A stretch of DNA of 64,000 nt from positions 2,418,001 through 2,482,000 of the forward strand of contig NC_008593.1 of assembly GCF_000014125.1 (NCBI RefSeq), in the 5' to 3' direction. Position numbers and translations under genes: made by a program. Under the pieces are notes generated by a model, which saw only the letters and a list, made by a program, of their open reading frames with translations, ran no database searches and had not been told where the DNA came from. This DNA is from Clostridium novyi NT (GTDB lineage Bacteria; Bacillota; Clostridia; Clostridiales; Clostridiaceae). Below, piece by piece: positions 15,876 through 25,604 of the stretch (the stretch's first letter is position 1; each line of letters begins with the position of its first letter).

Positions 15876-17291
15876 TTAGTCTTCCCAACACTCTGCATTT
15901 ACTAATCCTTCTATATGACTAGCTTTAAATATAGGATCTTTTCCTTCTTTTTTCTGTCTTGTATAATCTTTTAATACCTTAAATGCTAAAGGACTTAATT
16001 TCCAAATAGCAATAAGATTTATAATCGCCATAGATCCCATAAATAAATCTGCTAAATCCCAAACTATTTGAATTTTAGCAACTGAACCAAATAGAACCAT
16101 TCCTAAAACTGAAATTCTATATGCTGCAAGCCACTTTTTACTACCTTTAAGGAACTCTATATTACTTTCTCCATAATAATAGTTACCAACTATTGAACTA
16201 AAGGCAAATAAAAGTATACATAATGCAATGAATGTATTTCCCCAATGTCCAATTTGTGAGCTTAATGCATTTTGAGTAAGTTTTATTCCTTCTAACTTTT
16301 TATCCGTATAAGCTCCTGATATTAAAACTATAAATGCAGTACAGCTACAAATTAAAAGAGTATCTGTAAATACACCTAAAGTTTGAATAAGACCTTGTTT
16401 TGCAGGATGAGTTACCCCTGCTGTTGCAGCTGCATTTGGAGCACTTCCCATACCAGCTTCATTTGAGAATAATCCTCTTTTAATTCCCATTAATACTGCT
16501 GCTCCAAGAGTACCACCTGCTATTTGTCTAATTCCAAAAGCAACATCTTTAAATATAAGTCCAAACACTTCAGGTATATGCGTTATATTTTTAGTTACAA
16601 CAAATAAAGCAACTAATATGTATGCTATAGCCATAACTGGAACGATAACTTCTACAACTTTAGCTATTCTTTTTATTCCACCAAATATGATTAATGCAGT
16701 TACAGAAACTAAAATCACACCAAATACTATTCTTTTTATTCCAAATGCTTCTTCAAATGCTAACGAAATAGTATTTGCTTGAACTGAGTTAAATATAAGA
16801 CCAAAAGACACAGTTATTAATATAGAAAAGACAATTCCAAGTTTTCTTTTATTAAGACCTTTTTCCATGTAATATGCAGGACCGCCTCTAAAACCGTGTT
16901 TGTCTTTAGTTTTATATACTTGTGCAAGTGTACTTTCAACAAAACTCGAACCTGCTCCGATTAATGCAATAATCCACATCCAAAAAACAGCTCCTGGACC
17001 TCCAGTTGAAATTGCAATGGCAACACCTGCTAAATTTCCTGTACCTACTCTAGATGCTGTACTTATACAAAAGGCTTGAAATGATGATACTCCATGGTGT
17101 TCTTCTTTATTTGATGACATGGACTTACTTGCCCCTTCACCTAAAAGTTTAAACATTTCTTTAAAATATCTTATTTGAACAAATTCAGATTTAATAGTAA
17201 AATAAAGTCCCATTAAAATAAGTAGCGCTATTAAAACATAGGACCATAATATATTGTTAATTGATGATATATATTTTGCTAATAGTTCCAA
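15876..17291 (-). CDS. Alanine or glycine:cation symporter (AGCS family)
   Basis: This 471-residue membrane protein imports alanine or glycine with Na+ at the cytoplasmic membrane. I place the start at TTG 17291 (then ELLAKYISSIN), since GGGGGAAGG lies 5-6 bases before it and the upstream open frame is not family-like. Family signatures are SRVGTGNLAGVAIAISTGGPGA, GAGSSFVESTLAQVYK, FRGGPAYYMEKGL, and GLFSNEAGMGSAPNAAA with the substrate-site residues. About ten hydrophobic segments are visible. The gene is monocistronic with its own terminator. Confidence 0.9.
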   Translation of the reverse strand: MELLAKYISSINNILWSYVLIALLILMGLYFTIKSEFVQIRYFKEMFKLLGEGASKSMSSNKEEHHGVSSFQAFCISTASRVGTGNLAGVAIAISTGGPGAVFWMWIIALIGAGSSFVESTLAQVYKTKDKHGFRGGPAYYMEKGLNKRKLGIVFSILITVSFGLIFNSVQANTISLAFEEAFGIKRIVFGVILVSVTALIIFGGIKRIAKVVEVIVPVMAIAYILVALFVVTKNITHIPEVFGLIFKDVAFGIRQIAGGTLGAAVLMGIKRGLFSNEAGMGSAPNAAATAGVTHPAKQGLIQTLGVFTDTLLICSCTAFIVLISGAYTDKKLEGIKLTQNALSSQIGHWGNTFIALCILLFAFSSIVGNYYYGESNIEFLKGSKKWLAAYRISVLGMVLFGSVAKIQIVWDLADLFMGSMAIINLIAIWKLSPLAFKVLKDYTRQKKEGKDPIFKASHIEGLVNAECWED

Positions 17292-17483
17292 TATATCCTT
17301 CCCCCTCTTTAGTATTTTTATTATTTTATAGTATTTTTTTATTAATTTATTAATTTTTAATAAGCATATATAACATATTATCAAAAAACATTCCATATTA
17401 CAATTGTTATTTATTAGAATGTTAATTTTTTTATGTATAAATTATTAATTTATAAAAAACCATACTTTTTACGCATAAATTAA

Positions 17484-17516
17484 AAGACACCTCAAACATA
17501 ACATTTGAGATGTCTT
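17484..17516 (-). terminator. Terminator of the OPT-PqqD operon
   Basis: AAGACACCTCAAA pairs with TTTGAGATGTCTT with one mismatch, 8 bp beyond the PqqD stop, with TTTTAATTT on the minus strand. Confidence 0.75.
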
Positions 17517-17524
17517 AATCTTTA

Positions 17525-17878
17525 TTATCTATTAACAGTAAATTTTATAAACTTATTATTTTTTAATATTTTCAAAAAATACACAGTTCTGTTTATAGCT
17601 TCACTTTGTTCTACATTATGTTCCCTCATGAAAACTTCACATAGATTTAATACTGTTTTTTTCCCATCTATATTTCTCCATATGAAACTTCCAATCTCAT
17701 CAAGATGAACATACAATTCTTTATGCGCTTTTCTAAATATTTTTAAAATAATCTTATCTATTTTACTATTTCTTTTAATTATAATAGTTATACGATTATT
17801 ATCCTCTTCCCTATCACTGATATAAGAAAGATTTTTATAAGGTATAAATTCTAATAAATTATTATCCTTCTTGTTCAT
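17525..17878 (-). CDS. PqqD family protein (solo RiPP-recognition-like domain)
   Basis: The protein has 117 residues. The segment VHLDEIGSFIWRNIDGKKTVLNLCEVFMREHNV near residues 57-90 is the PqqD/RRE winged-helix signature, and the N-terminal ~55 residues are an unassigned extension. PqqD domains bind leader peptides of ribosomally made peptides and present them to radical-SAM or other maturases. No precursor peptide or maturase is visible here. The gene overlaps the end of the OPT transporter by 17 bp and uses GGAAG inside that gene as ribosome site, so the two are translationally coupled. I infer a link to peptide handling, with no proven substrate. Confidence 0.8.
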   Translation of the reverse strand: MNKKDNNLLEFIPYKNLSYISDREEDNNRITIIIKRNSKIDKIILKIFRKAHKELYVHLDEIGSFIWRNIDGKKTVLNLCEVFMREHNVEQSEAINRTVYFLKILKNNKFIKFTVNR

Positions 17879-19823
17879 TAAGTTCTTCCGGCTTTCTTAT
17901 ATTAGAATAATAATATAACATAACTATCAATAATACATATGGAATTAAAGTAAACCATCCATTATGAAGAATCTCTATATCCTTACCAAAAGCTAAAGGA
18001 TTGCCAAGCTTATATTGAGTATCAAAGTAAGAATAAATAGCAAGAATAACTCCCATTAATGAGTCTCCTGCAACAAAACCCGAAGCAAATAATATTCCAC
18101 TTTCACGTCTTAATGCAAGTTCATATCCTTTCTTCTTCTTTTCTAATATTCCTCTAATTATACCACCTATTATTAAAGGAGTTGATAGAGAAATTGGAAG
18201 ATATAATCCTATTGCAAATGGAAGTACAGGAATTCCTATCATTTCTATTACAACCCCTATACCAACACCTATAAATATAAGTATCCATGGTAAGTTTCCT
18301 GTAAAAATTCCTTTAATTAATGATGCCATAAGAACTGCTTGTGGTGCTGGTAATGCCTTTGTTCCAAGTCCATATGCACCTACTAACACTTTTATAGTAA
18401 TTCCTATAAATATAGCTGATATTAAAACCCCTATAATTTCTCCAATTTGTTGTTTTCTTGGAGTAGCTCCAACAAGGAAACCTGTCTTTAAATCTTGTGA
18501 TGTATCTCCAGTTATTCCAACTGCAATACATACTATAATACCAACCATTAATGTTGCTGCCATTCCAGCTTCACCTTTAGCTCCCATTCCCTTTAAAATA
18601 AGAGAAGTTACAAGTAAAGTTGCTATTGTCATACCTGAAATTGGGTTATTAGATGTAAGACCTGTCATCTTAGCGGCAACCGGTACAAATAAGAAAGAAA
18701 ATACTAATACTAATAATCCTCTTACAATACCTAATTTTAGAGGTGGACAAAAGGCTATAAATATGAATATGGCTACAATTAATATAAATACTATACCCAT
18801 ATTGATATCTTCATCTGTTCTTATGACCTTTTCCCCTGAATCATGTGTACTTTTTGAAAGTTGCTTGAATCCAATTCTAAAACTATTAATCATAACTGGT
18901 AGTATTCTAATGAAACTCCATACTCCACCGAATATAACTGTTCCAGTTCCTATATATTTTATATAATTTCCCCAAACAGCATATGCATCCATAGTTGAAA
19001 TTAAATCTGTCGCTGGTGCTATTGGAGATGCAACACCAGAACCAAAATAAGATATTGTAGGTATAAGCACTAACCATCCAAGTACAGCTCCACCAAGCAT
19101 TACAGCTGAAATTCTAGGTCCCATAACATATCCAACTCCAAGTAGGGCTGGTACAGCTTGTGCTCCTATCCATCCATTTTTAAGTCCTTTTATTCCAACT
19201 CCAATTTCTTCTTTCCAAAGTTGAAATCCGCTAGAACAAAGCGTATATAAACCAGCAAGTCCTCCCCCAACAAATAGAACCTTTGCAGAATTTCCTCCAG
19301 CTTCTCCAGCTACTAGAACTTCAGCACATGCTGTTCCATCTGGGAAAGGTAATTCTCCATGCTGATCTGATACAAAGTATTTTCTAAGTGGTATTAATAT
19401 TAAAACACCTAGAGTTCCTCCTAAAAATGCCATTACAGCTATATTAAAAATATTTACTTTCATTCCCCAAATCATAAGGGCTGGTACTGTAAATACTACT
19501 CCAGCTGCTACTGATTCACCTGCTGAACCAATAGTTTGAACCATGTTATTTTCAAGTATAGTTCCTCTTTTTAGTATTCCTCTAAGTATTGCCATTGAAG
19601 TCACAGCACATGGCACTGATGCACCAACTGTCTGTCCAAGTTTTAATCCTAAATATGCATTGGCAGCACCAAATACAATAGCTAAAAACATACCTAAAAT
19701 AATAGCTTGTACTGTAAGTTCTGGCATATTTAAGCTTGCAGATACATATGGTTCATACTCATTTCCAGGTATTTTCTCATATGCACCTTGTGATAATGTC
19801 CTTCTTTTGTTTTCTTTAGACAC
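17862..19823 (-). CDS. OPT family oligopeptide transporter
   Basis: This 653-residue polytopic membrane protein belongs to the oligopeptide transporter family, which takes up peptides or metal chelates by proton coupling. I start at GTG 19823 (then SKENKRRTLSQGAYEKIPG) because AGAGGAG lies 6-7 bases upstream; the longer frame upstream is not family-like. Characteristic parts are ANAYLGLKLGQTVGASVPCAV, VAGVVFTVPAL, PDGTACAEVLVAGEAGG, GFLVGATPRKQQIGEIIG and LASGFVAGDSLMGV-type ASGFVAGDSLMGV near the end. It is first in the operon with the PqqD gene. No riboswitch is evident upstream. Confidence 0.92.
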   Translation of the reverse strand: MSKENKRRTLSQGAYEKIPGNEYEPYVSASLNMPELTVQAIILGMFLAIVFGAANAYLGLKLGQTVGASVPCAVTSMAILRGILKRGTILENNMVQTIGSAGESVAAGVVFTVPALMIWGMKVNIFNIAVMAFLGGTLGVLILIPLRKYFVSDQHGELPFPDGTACAEVLVAGEAGGNSAKVLFVGGGLAGLYTLCSSGFQLWKEEIGVGIKGLKNGWIGAQAVPALLGVGYVMGPRISAVMLGGAVLGWLVLIPTISYFGSGVASPIAPATDLISTMDAYAVWGNYIKYIGTGTVIFGGVWSFIRILPVMINSFRIGFKQLSKSTHDSGEKVIRTDEDINMGIVFILIVAIFIFIAFCPPLKLGIVRGLLVLVFSFLFVPVAAKMTGLTSNNPISGMTIATLLVTSLILKGMGAKGEAGMAATLMVGIIVCIAVGITGDTSQDLKTGFLVGATPRKQQIGEIIGVLISAIFIGITIKVLVGAYGLGTKALPAPQAVLMASLIKGIFTGNLPWILIFIGVGIGVVIEMIGIPVLPFAIGLYLPISLSTPLIIGGIIRGILEKKKKGYELALRRESGILFASGFVAGDSLMGVILAIYSYFDTQYKLGNPLAFGKDIEILHNGWFTLIPYVLLIVMLYYYSNIRKPEELNEQEG

Positions 19824-20049
19824 AATTAAACTCCTCTCTCTAACAATAACCCCCCTATTAAGTGAATTCTCATCATTGTTAGCCCCATAGAAGAACTCCA
19901 TTATGTTAAACTTCATTTTAATTATAATTAATTTTTTACATATGTGTCAATCTAAACAAGACATTTGTATTTATAGATTTACTTCTTTATTATTATAAAA
20001 GTCATAATATATGTGCATATACTCATCTTTAGTTTAAACTTTAATGTCC

Positions 20050-21039
20050 TTAAAGAGTTGCAAGTATAATAGCTTTTATTGTATGAAGTCTATTTTCAGC
20101 TTCATCAAATACTATAGAATACTTACTTTCAAAAACTTCATCTGTAACTTCTAATGCATTCAATTTAAACTTTTCATATATCTTTTTTCCAATTACAGTT
20201 TCTGTATTATGAAAAGCTGGTAAGCAGTGCATGAATTTAATATTAGGATTTTCTGTTTTATTTATAATGTCCATATTAATTTGATATGGATTTAAAAGAT
20301 TTATTCTATCCTTCCATACACTTTCTTCCTCACCCATAGATACCCAAACATCTGTATATACTACATCCATTCCTTTTACTTTATTTATATCATTTGTAAC
20401 TTCTATATTTGATCCTGATTTTTTAGCTTCATCCATACACTTTTTAACCAAAGTTTCATCTGGAAATAATTCTTTTGGTGCAATTATCTTAAAGTTCATT
20501 CCAACTTTAGTGGCTCCTATCATAAGTGCATTTGCCATATTGTTTCTTCCATCTCCAATATAAGCAAATGAAACTTCATTTAAAGGCTTATTTATATGCT
20601 CTTTTATAGTTAAAAAATCAGCTAGTATTTGAGTTGGATGATCTTCATTTGTAAGACCATTCCAAATGGGAACCCCTGCAAACTCAGCTAAGGTTTCAAC
20701 TACTTCTTGTCCAAATCCTCTATATTCAATACCATCAAACATTCTTCCAAGTACCCTTGCAGTATCTTTTATAGATTCCTTTTTTCCTATCTGAGAACCT
20801 AGTGGTCCTAGATATGTAGTATTTGCCCCTAAATCATGTGCTGCAACTTCAAAAGAACATCTCGTCCTTGTTGAATCTTTTTCAAAAATTAAAGCAATAT
20901 TTTTTCCCTTTAATTCATCACAAATCACTCCATTTTTCTTATCCTGTTTAAGTTTAAGTGCTAAATCTAATAGATATTCTATTTCTTCCTTAGAATAATC
21001 CATTAGTGTAAGTAAACTTCTTCCCTTTAAATTTACCAT
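20050..21039 (-). CDS. argF: Ornithine carbamoyltransferase
   Basis: The enzyme makes citrulline and phosphate from ornithine and carbamoyl phosphate (or the reverse in arginine deiminase catabolism). The 329-residue length is normal. The carbamoyl-phosphate motif STRTR is at residues 56-60. HPTQILADF is near residue 135. The ornithine loop VSMGEE is near residue 230, and HCLPAFH near 270 carries the catalytic Cys. No other arginine-pathway gene is adjacent, so anabolic (argF) against catabolic (arcB) use cannot be settled. The ribosome site GGGGGC precedes ATG by ~10 bases. A terminator separates it from the YvrJ gene upstream. Confidence 0.95.
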   Translation of the reverse strand: MVNLKGRSLLTLMDYSKEEIEYLLDLALKLKQDKKNGVICDELKGKNIALIFEKDSTRTRCSFEVAAHDLGANTTYLGPLGSQIGKKESIKDTARVLGRMFDGIEYRGFGQEVVETLAEFAGVPIWNGLTNEDHPTQILADFLTIKEHINKPLNEVSFAYIGDGRNNMANALMIGATKVGMNFKIIAPKELFPDETLVKKCMDEAKKSGSNIEVTNDINKVKGMDVVYTDVWVSMGEEESVWKDRINLLNPYQINMDIINKTENPNIKFMHCLPAFHNTETVIGKKIYEKFKLNALEVTDEVFESKYSIVFDEAENRLHTIKAIILATL

Positions 21040-21079
21040 TTAAAAAGCCCCCTTAAATAAATTTTATTAATTATATAAC

Positions 21080-21106
21080 AAAGAGCCAGATACTTTCTGG
21101 CTCTTT
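21080..21106 (-). terminator. Terminator after the YvrJ gene
   Basis: AAAGAGCCAGA pairs with TCTGGCTCTTT over a 5-base loop, immediately after the YvrJ stop. Confidence 0.75.
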
Positions 21107-21108
21107 AA

Positions 21109-21264
21109 TTAACTATCAGTTTTTGATATTTTGTTTATAGCATTAGATAATTTATTAATACTTAATGTAAGGTTTTCTAATTTTCCTTCTATTCTAACTA
21201 ATAAATAAACAGATACTCCTATAGGAAACCCTACATTTCCTATCAATCCTATTAAAGCTTCCAC
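21109..21264 (-). CDS. YvrJ family small membrane protein
   Basis: The 51-residue frame starts at GTG 21264 (MEALIGLIGNVGFPIGVSV), with TAGGTGAT about 6 bases upstream, and ends KISKTDS at 21109. One membrane segment (residues ~4-24) is followed by an amphipathic tail RIEGKLENLTLSINKL. The GNVGFPIGVSVYLLVRIE core is the YvrJ family pattern. Such proteins often accompany DUF2922/DUF1659 genes, and both occur 8 kb away at 13114-13587. The function is unknown. The DUF1836 gene 40 bp upstream on the same strand may share the transcript. Confidence 0.8.
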   Translation of the reverse strand: MEALIGLIGNVGFPIGVSVYLLVRIEGKLENLTLSINKLSNAINKISKTDS

Positions 21265-21304
21265 AAATTATCACCTACCCTCTAAAAGTAGGTATGCATA
21301 TTAA

Positions 21305-21910
21305 TTATAAATTACTATTTTTTTCTCCATATTCATCTACTATCTTTTTAGCTATCTTCTTTATGGCACTAGCTTTTGCAATTAAACTCATTACTATCAA
21401 GAATACTAATATTCTCTCTTCATCAGTTTCTTTTAGTTCATCATATCCTATAAATTCTCTAAGTTTATCTTCATTAAATAAATCTACATTTATAAAGTTA
21501 TCAAAACTATCATTTTGTATTTTATCAAAAATTTTATACGCTTTTTCCCAAGAAATAATATCATCACTTCTGTCATTTATTTGATTAAATGCAAGTGCAA
21601 ATACCTTTTTTATTTCATCTGTAGTTAATATAGGTCTCATATAACTCAAAAGAACCAGTTGAGTTAAGTGTAATTTTGTATATCCTCTCTTTTTGCCGTC
21701 TTCCGGTTTAGATATTACTTCATTTTTTATATAATTTTGAACTATATTATTTGTATACTTTTCTTCTTCAAATCTATCATTTAAATAATCTATAACTTGA
21801 GATAAAAATAAAGAGTATTGTGGTAAGTCCTCATATGTAACTAAACTATTTTTAGATATTTCCTTTGCAAACTTACTTATATTTTCTAAAACTTCTTGAC
21901 TATTCTTCAC
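21305..21910 (-). CDS. DUF1836 domain protein
   Basis: The protein has 201 residues. The N-terminal half has SLVTYEDLPQYSLFLSQVIDYLNDR and KRGYTKLHLTQLVLLSYMRPIL, the DUF1836 pattern, which resembles MerR-like helix-turn-helix proteins. The C-terminus is hydrophobic (ILVFLIVMSLIAKASAI), suggesting one membrane-associated helix. A regulatory role is plausible but unproven. GGAGGT precedes ATG 21910. The second DnaA-box cluster lies upstream. Confidence 0.75.
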   Translation of the reverse strand: MKNSQEVLENISKFAKEISKNSLVTYEDLPQYSLFLSQVIDYLNDRFEEEKYTNNIVQNYIKNEVISKPEDGKKRGYTKLHLTQLVLLSYMRPILTTDEIKKVFALAFNQINDRSDDIISWEKAYKIFDKIQNDSFDNFINVDLFNEDKLREFIGYDELKETDEERILVFLIVMSLIAKASAIKKIAKKIVDEYGEKNSNL

Positions 21911-22176
21911 TTATAATACCTCCATGTTTCTATTTTGCTAATGATGCTAATCAAACTTCTGTATAATTATGCTAATTACCTATCTATTATAAGTGTTCTT
22001 ATGTATATAATAACAATTTATATAAAGTATATTGTACGGTAATTATAAACTTATTACAAGTTTTTATAAGTTTCTTTTATATTTCTTTATAGTATCCAAA
22101 ATTCAACATAATATTTAAGTTTATTAAACCTTGAAATATTAATTGCATTTTTCATCCAATAAATTCCTAATATGAA

Positions 22177-22313
22177 TTATTCACTTTTTTGTACAAGTTA
22201 TTCACACTTTATGTGGATAACTTGTACAAAACTGTTATTAACTACGTTTCCCAATATTTTCATATGTAAATTTCATACACTTATCCACATTGTCCACAAC
22301 CCAATGTGGATAA
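22177..22313. promoter_or_regulatory. DnaA-box cluster 2, palindromic
   Basis: Five DnaA-box-like 9-mers lie in 116 bp: TTATTCACA 22198, TGTGGATAA 22212, TTATCCACA 22281, TTGTCCACA 22290 and TGTGGATAA 22305. A one-mismatch box sits at 22177. They are built into two hairpins. GTACAAGTTATTCACA and TGTGGATAACTTGTAC (22191-22227) have 16-bp arms with one mismatch. TTATCCACATTG and CAATGTGGATAA (22281-22313) have 12-bp perfect arms. No gene is visible in 21911-22505. Confidence 0.8.
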
Positions 22314-22464
22314 CTTGTTAAAAAAATGTGGAATAATTCGATTGATTTTGAGTAATCTCTTTCATTTTTCCCATAATTGTGTCCATTCTGTCGATTTAAT
22401 TCAATATTCAGTTCTAGTATACTATTTATAGTAAATGTTTACAATAAAATCCCTTATGTACTTT

Positions 22465-22503
22465 TTAACTATGAGCCTACACTTGGTGTAGGCTCATAGT
22501 TAA
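22465..22503. terminator. 18-bp perfect palindromic hairpin after the transaldolase-like gene
   Basis: Arms 22465-22482 and 22486-22503 (core GAGCCTACAC) are exact, with a 3-base loop, just beyond the stop at 22506 of the minus-strand gene. The T-run is weak, but it is probably a terminator. Confidence 0.65.
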
Positions 22504-22505
22504 AG

Positions 22506-23147
22506 TTATTTACTTTTATTATAATCCTCTAAAAACTTTTCTATTCCTATATCTGTTAACGGATGTTTTATCATCTGCATTAATACCTTATATGGAACTG
22601 TTGCAATATGTGATCCTGCTTTTGCAACTTCTAGTACATGCATAGGGTGTCTTATGCTTGCTGCTATGATTTCTGTTTTTATATCATATATTTTGAAGAT
22701 TTCTGCTATGTCTTTAATACTGCTTACCCCATCCATACCTATATCATCTAATCTTCCAACAAAAGGACTTACAAAACTTGCTCCTGCCTTTGCAGCAATC
22801 AATGCTTGTTGAGGTGAAAATATTAACGTTACATTTGTTCTTATTCCCTCTTTAGATAAAATATTTACAGCTTTAATCCCTTCTTCACACATGGGTATCT
22901 TTATAACTATATTTTTATGAATTTTCGCAAGATCCCTTGCTTCCTTTACCATGGCATCACAATTCAAACTAATAACTTCAGCACTTATTGGTCCATCTAC
23001 AATAGAACATATTTCTTCTACAACCTCTTTAAGTTGTCTTCCTTCTTTTGCAATTAATGATGGATTAGTTGTTGCACCATCTAATATTCCCCACTTGCTT
23101 ATTCTTTTAATTTCCTCCACATTGGCTGTATCAATAAAAATTTTCAT
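22506..23147 (-). CDS. fsa: Transaldolase-like fructose-6-phosphate aldolase
   Basis: This is a 213-residue TIM-barrel enzyme of the small transaldolase/FSA (TalC/MipB) type. [16 protein letters not shown] opens the protein. [14 protein letters not shown] is near residue 24, and [14 protein letters not shown] near residue 82 carries the Schiff-base lysine. [31 protein letters not shown] and ASIRHPMHV follow. It acts either as transaldolase in the pentose phosphate pathway or as F6P aldolase, and sequence alone does not separate these. It lies 20 bp after the CCA enzyme gene on the same strand, so co-transcription is likely. Confidence 0.9.
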
Positions 23148-23167
23148 TATAAAGACCCCTCTCTTGA

Positions 23168-24541
23168 TTAAAGATTTATTTTATTTAAATATTTTAAAAC
23201 ATCCTCTTTATTATTTAGTTCCTTATAATACATCTTTTTGTAAACATCGTTTAAAATTGTTTTTATTTCTTCCCCTTCTGCTCCTGTAAGTTCGATTACT
23301 AATTTTCCATCTATCCAATCAGAATTTATAGCATCTTTAAATTCATTATACTCTTTATATAGCCTTTCTAAAAAGCTTTTAAATATTTTTTCTTCATTAT
23401 TTGGATCATATAACATTTTAGTAGCATGCATATCGCAAAATGAAAGTGCTAAAATATATTCTACATATTTATTATATCGTAAAAAGAATTTATAAAAACT
23501 TTTTTTATAGTTTTTTACATTATTTTTACATAATCCTAAAGGATACATGTGAGCTTCAATTAAACTACATATAAACTTTTTAGCTTCCTTTGGAAAACCA
23601 AATTTATTACATATATCCATCATAATTTTTGCCCCTTCTTTATCATGACCTATAAAGCTTACTCTGCCATCTTTCTCTCTATGACAAACAAACTTACCTA
23701 TGTCATGACAAAAGGCTGCAAAGGAAAAATATTCACTTATTAAAAACTCTCCTATATTATTATTAAATATATTTAATTCTAATCCTTCTATAAAAAGCTC
23801 CCCATTTAATAATGCCTTAGAATTTTTATATACTAAATTCATATGCGTAAATGCGTCTTCTATATGATATTTACATCTTCCCACAGTTTTTAATTCATCT
23901 ATGTATGGAAGTAAGTTCTTTAACACTCCAAGAGTATCTAATTCTTCAAAAGCTCTTCCGAATTTATCACATTTAATAATCTGCATAAATTCATTAAAAA
24001 TTCTTTCCTTTGGAAACTTCATTATATTATGTTTATTGTCTATAATCTGTTTTTCACATTCTTTACTAAAATGCATGCCGTATTTAATAGCAAATCTATA
24101 GGCTCTTAAAATCCTTACACTATCATCACTTATACTATTTTCATTTACAGTATGAATAAGTTTAGCATTTAAATGCCTTCTTCCATTAAAGGGATCAATT
24201 ATTTTGTTATCTATAAGCTTTAAAGCTATCGCATTAATAGTAAAATCTCTTTTACTTAAATCTTCTTCTATTGATTCACCCTTAATCAGTGCAATATCAA
24301 CAGTAATATCATTTAAAATAGCCCTATATATTTGTTGTTCATCTTTTAAAGTAACTATATGAAACCCATCCATTGTTAATTTATCTAAAAATAATTTAAT
24401 GTCACCATTATATATAATATCTAAGTCTTTTGAGGCTTCCTTTGTATTTAATAATTTGTCTCTTATGTATCCTCCTATTATATAAACCTCTCCACCAACT
24501 TCCTTTACTGCCTTTTTTATGTTTTCAATTATATTTACCAT
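23168..24541 (-). CDS. cca: tRNA nucleotidyltransferase / poly(A) polymerase family, HD domain
   Basis: The protein has 457 residues from ATG 24541 ([14 protein letters not shown]), chosen because TAGGTGGA lies ~4-8 bases upstream. The class II nucleotidyltransferase head has [17 protein letters not shown] and [11 protein letters not shown] (catalytic Asp pair), then [11 protein letters not shown] and DPFNGRRHL, and [17 protein letters not shown] for base recognition. An HD phosphohydrolase-like domain near residue 265 has [15 protein letters not shown]. It probably adds or repairs the 3' CCA of tRNAs. A poly(A)-adding role is the alternative. Confidence 0.9.
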
Positions 24542-25012
24542 ACTTCCACCTACCAATTATATAATTTTTAATTATACCATAATATATATGGTTCCCTTTA
24601 TATAATAAAACACAACTTAATTTATACAAAACTACTCTTATTTAGTTATTAACTTCAAATAAAATTTTTCTTATTTTTTACAATTAACAAAAAGTTCACT
24701 ATATACAATGTGTAACCGTTTGCATTGCCAGTAATTTATTGAGATTTATTTCCTGTTAATATACTATAAATTCCATAAGTATATACTTTATCCTTATTTT
24801 CAAACTATTATTTTACATATAATATTACTTTTTCGACATTGCGAAAATCATTATCCATTAAATTACTATTTTATTCGTTCAAAAACACACATATTAGATT
24901 TTACAATATATTACTTAATTTTTAATAGTTTTTTAATAAATTTTTCACAAATCATTGATTTATCTAGGCTTCACACAATAGTAAATTTTTGTATATTAAT
25001 ATAAAAATTCTA

Positions 25013-25041
25013 TTGACTTTTGAATAAATTGGTAGTATATT
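25013..25041 (+). promoter_or_regulatory. abrB promoter P1
   Basis: TTGACT, a 17-bp spacer, then TATATT. Confidence 0.65.
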
Positions 25042-25102
25042 AACTTTAGATGGAATTTGATAAGAAATTTGTAACAAAATCAAAAAAACATCATTTTATA
25101 TA

Positions 25103-25131
25103 TTGACTTGTTTTGTCATATTTGTTATTAT
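25103..25131 (+). promoter_or_regulatory. abrB promoter P2
   Basis: TTGACT, a 17-bp spacer, then TATTAT, about 64 bp before the start codon. Confidence 0.65.
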
Positions 25132-25194
25132 TTAAAAAGACCAATGTCGAACTATGTAAAAAACTTATTTAAATATATCAAGGAGGATTTTGTA

Positions 25195-25443
25195 ATGAAA
25201 TCAACAGGAGTAGTTAGAAGAGTAGACGAACTAGGAAGAATTGTTATCCCAATAGAATTAAGAAGAACTTTAGATATAGCTGAAAAAGACGCATTAGAAA
25301 TCTATGTAGATGGTGAACAAATCATCTTAAAGAAATATGAACCAGCTTGTATTTTCTGTGGAGATGCTAGAAATGTTATAAACTACAAAGGCAAAAACAT
25401 CTGCAGAAACTGCTTAGAAACTTTAAAAGAAGAAGCTAAATAG
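25195..25443 (+). CDS. abrB: AbrB-type transition-state regulator with zinc-knuckle tail
   Basis: The protein has 82 residues from ATG 25195, preceded by AAGGAGG at 7 bases. Residues 1-50 (MKSTGVVRRVDELGRIVIP..., ELRRTLDIAEKDALEIYVDG) form the swapped-hairpin AbrB DNA-binding domain, nearly the same as Bacillus AbrB. The C-terminus differs: ACIFCGDARNV and KGKNICRNCLETL give two CxxC pairs, probably one zinc site. AbrB represses transition-phase and sporulation genes in exponential growth. It is monocistronic, with two promoters and a strong terminator. It lies next to rsmI and trmN6, as in Bacillus. Confidence 0.92.
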   Translation: MKSTGVVRRVDELGRIVIPIELRRTLDIAEKDALEIYVDGEQIILKKYEPACIFCGDARNVINYKGKNICRNCLETLKEEAK

Positions 25444-25454
25444 ATCTTTTTATA

Positions 25455-25487
25455 AAAACCCCTTAATTTTTCAATTAAGGGGTTTTA
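25455..25487 (+). terminator. abrB terminator
   Basis: AAAACCCCTTAAT pairs with ATTAAGGGGTTTT, followed by AATTTTTTT. Confidence 0.9.
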
Positions 25488-25534
25488 ATTTTTTTATGCT
25501 TTACTTAACTTATTGAGTTATATACCATTAACCC

Positions 25535-25583
25535 AAAAAAGGCATCTAATATTCTAAAATATAAAATATTAGATACCTTTTTT
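25535..25583 (-). terminator. Terminator of the NlpC/P60 gene
   Basis: AAAAAAGG-c-ATCTAATATT pairs with AATATTAGAT-a-CCTTTTTT. It lies 22 bp past the stop at 25605 on minus and can act in both directions. Confidence 0.8.
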
Positions 25584-25604
25584 ACTATATTTAATTTTCT
25601 TTAA

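Larger units (their letters stand above)
24542..25194. other. Long AT-rich leader and promoter region of abrB
   Basis: No reading frame of value is seen. The distal 450 bp show nothing recognisable. The proximal 180 bp carry two tandem sigma-A promoters (25013 and 25103). Confidence 0.6.

Noticed and set aside
24542..25012. Hidden gene or riboswitch in the long abrB upstream region
   Set aside because: No ribosome site plus frame, no conserved riboswitch motif and no terminator were found.
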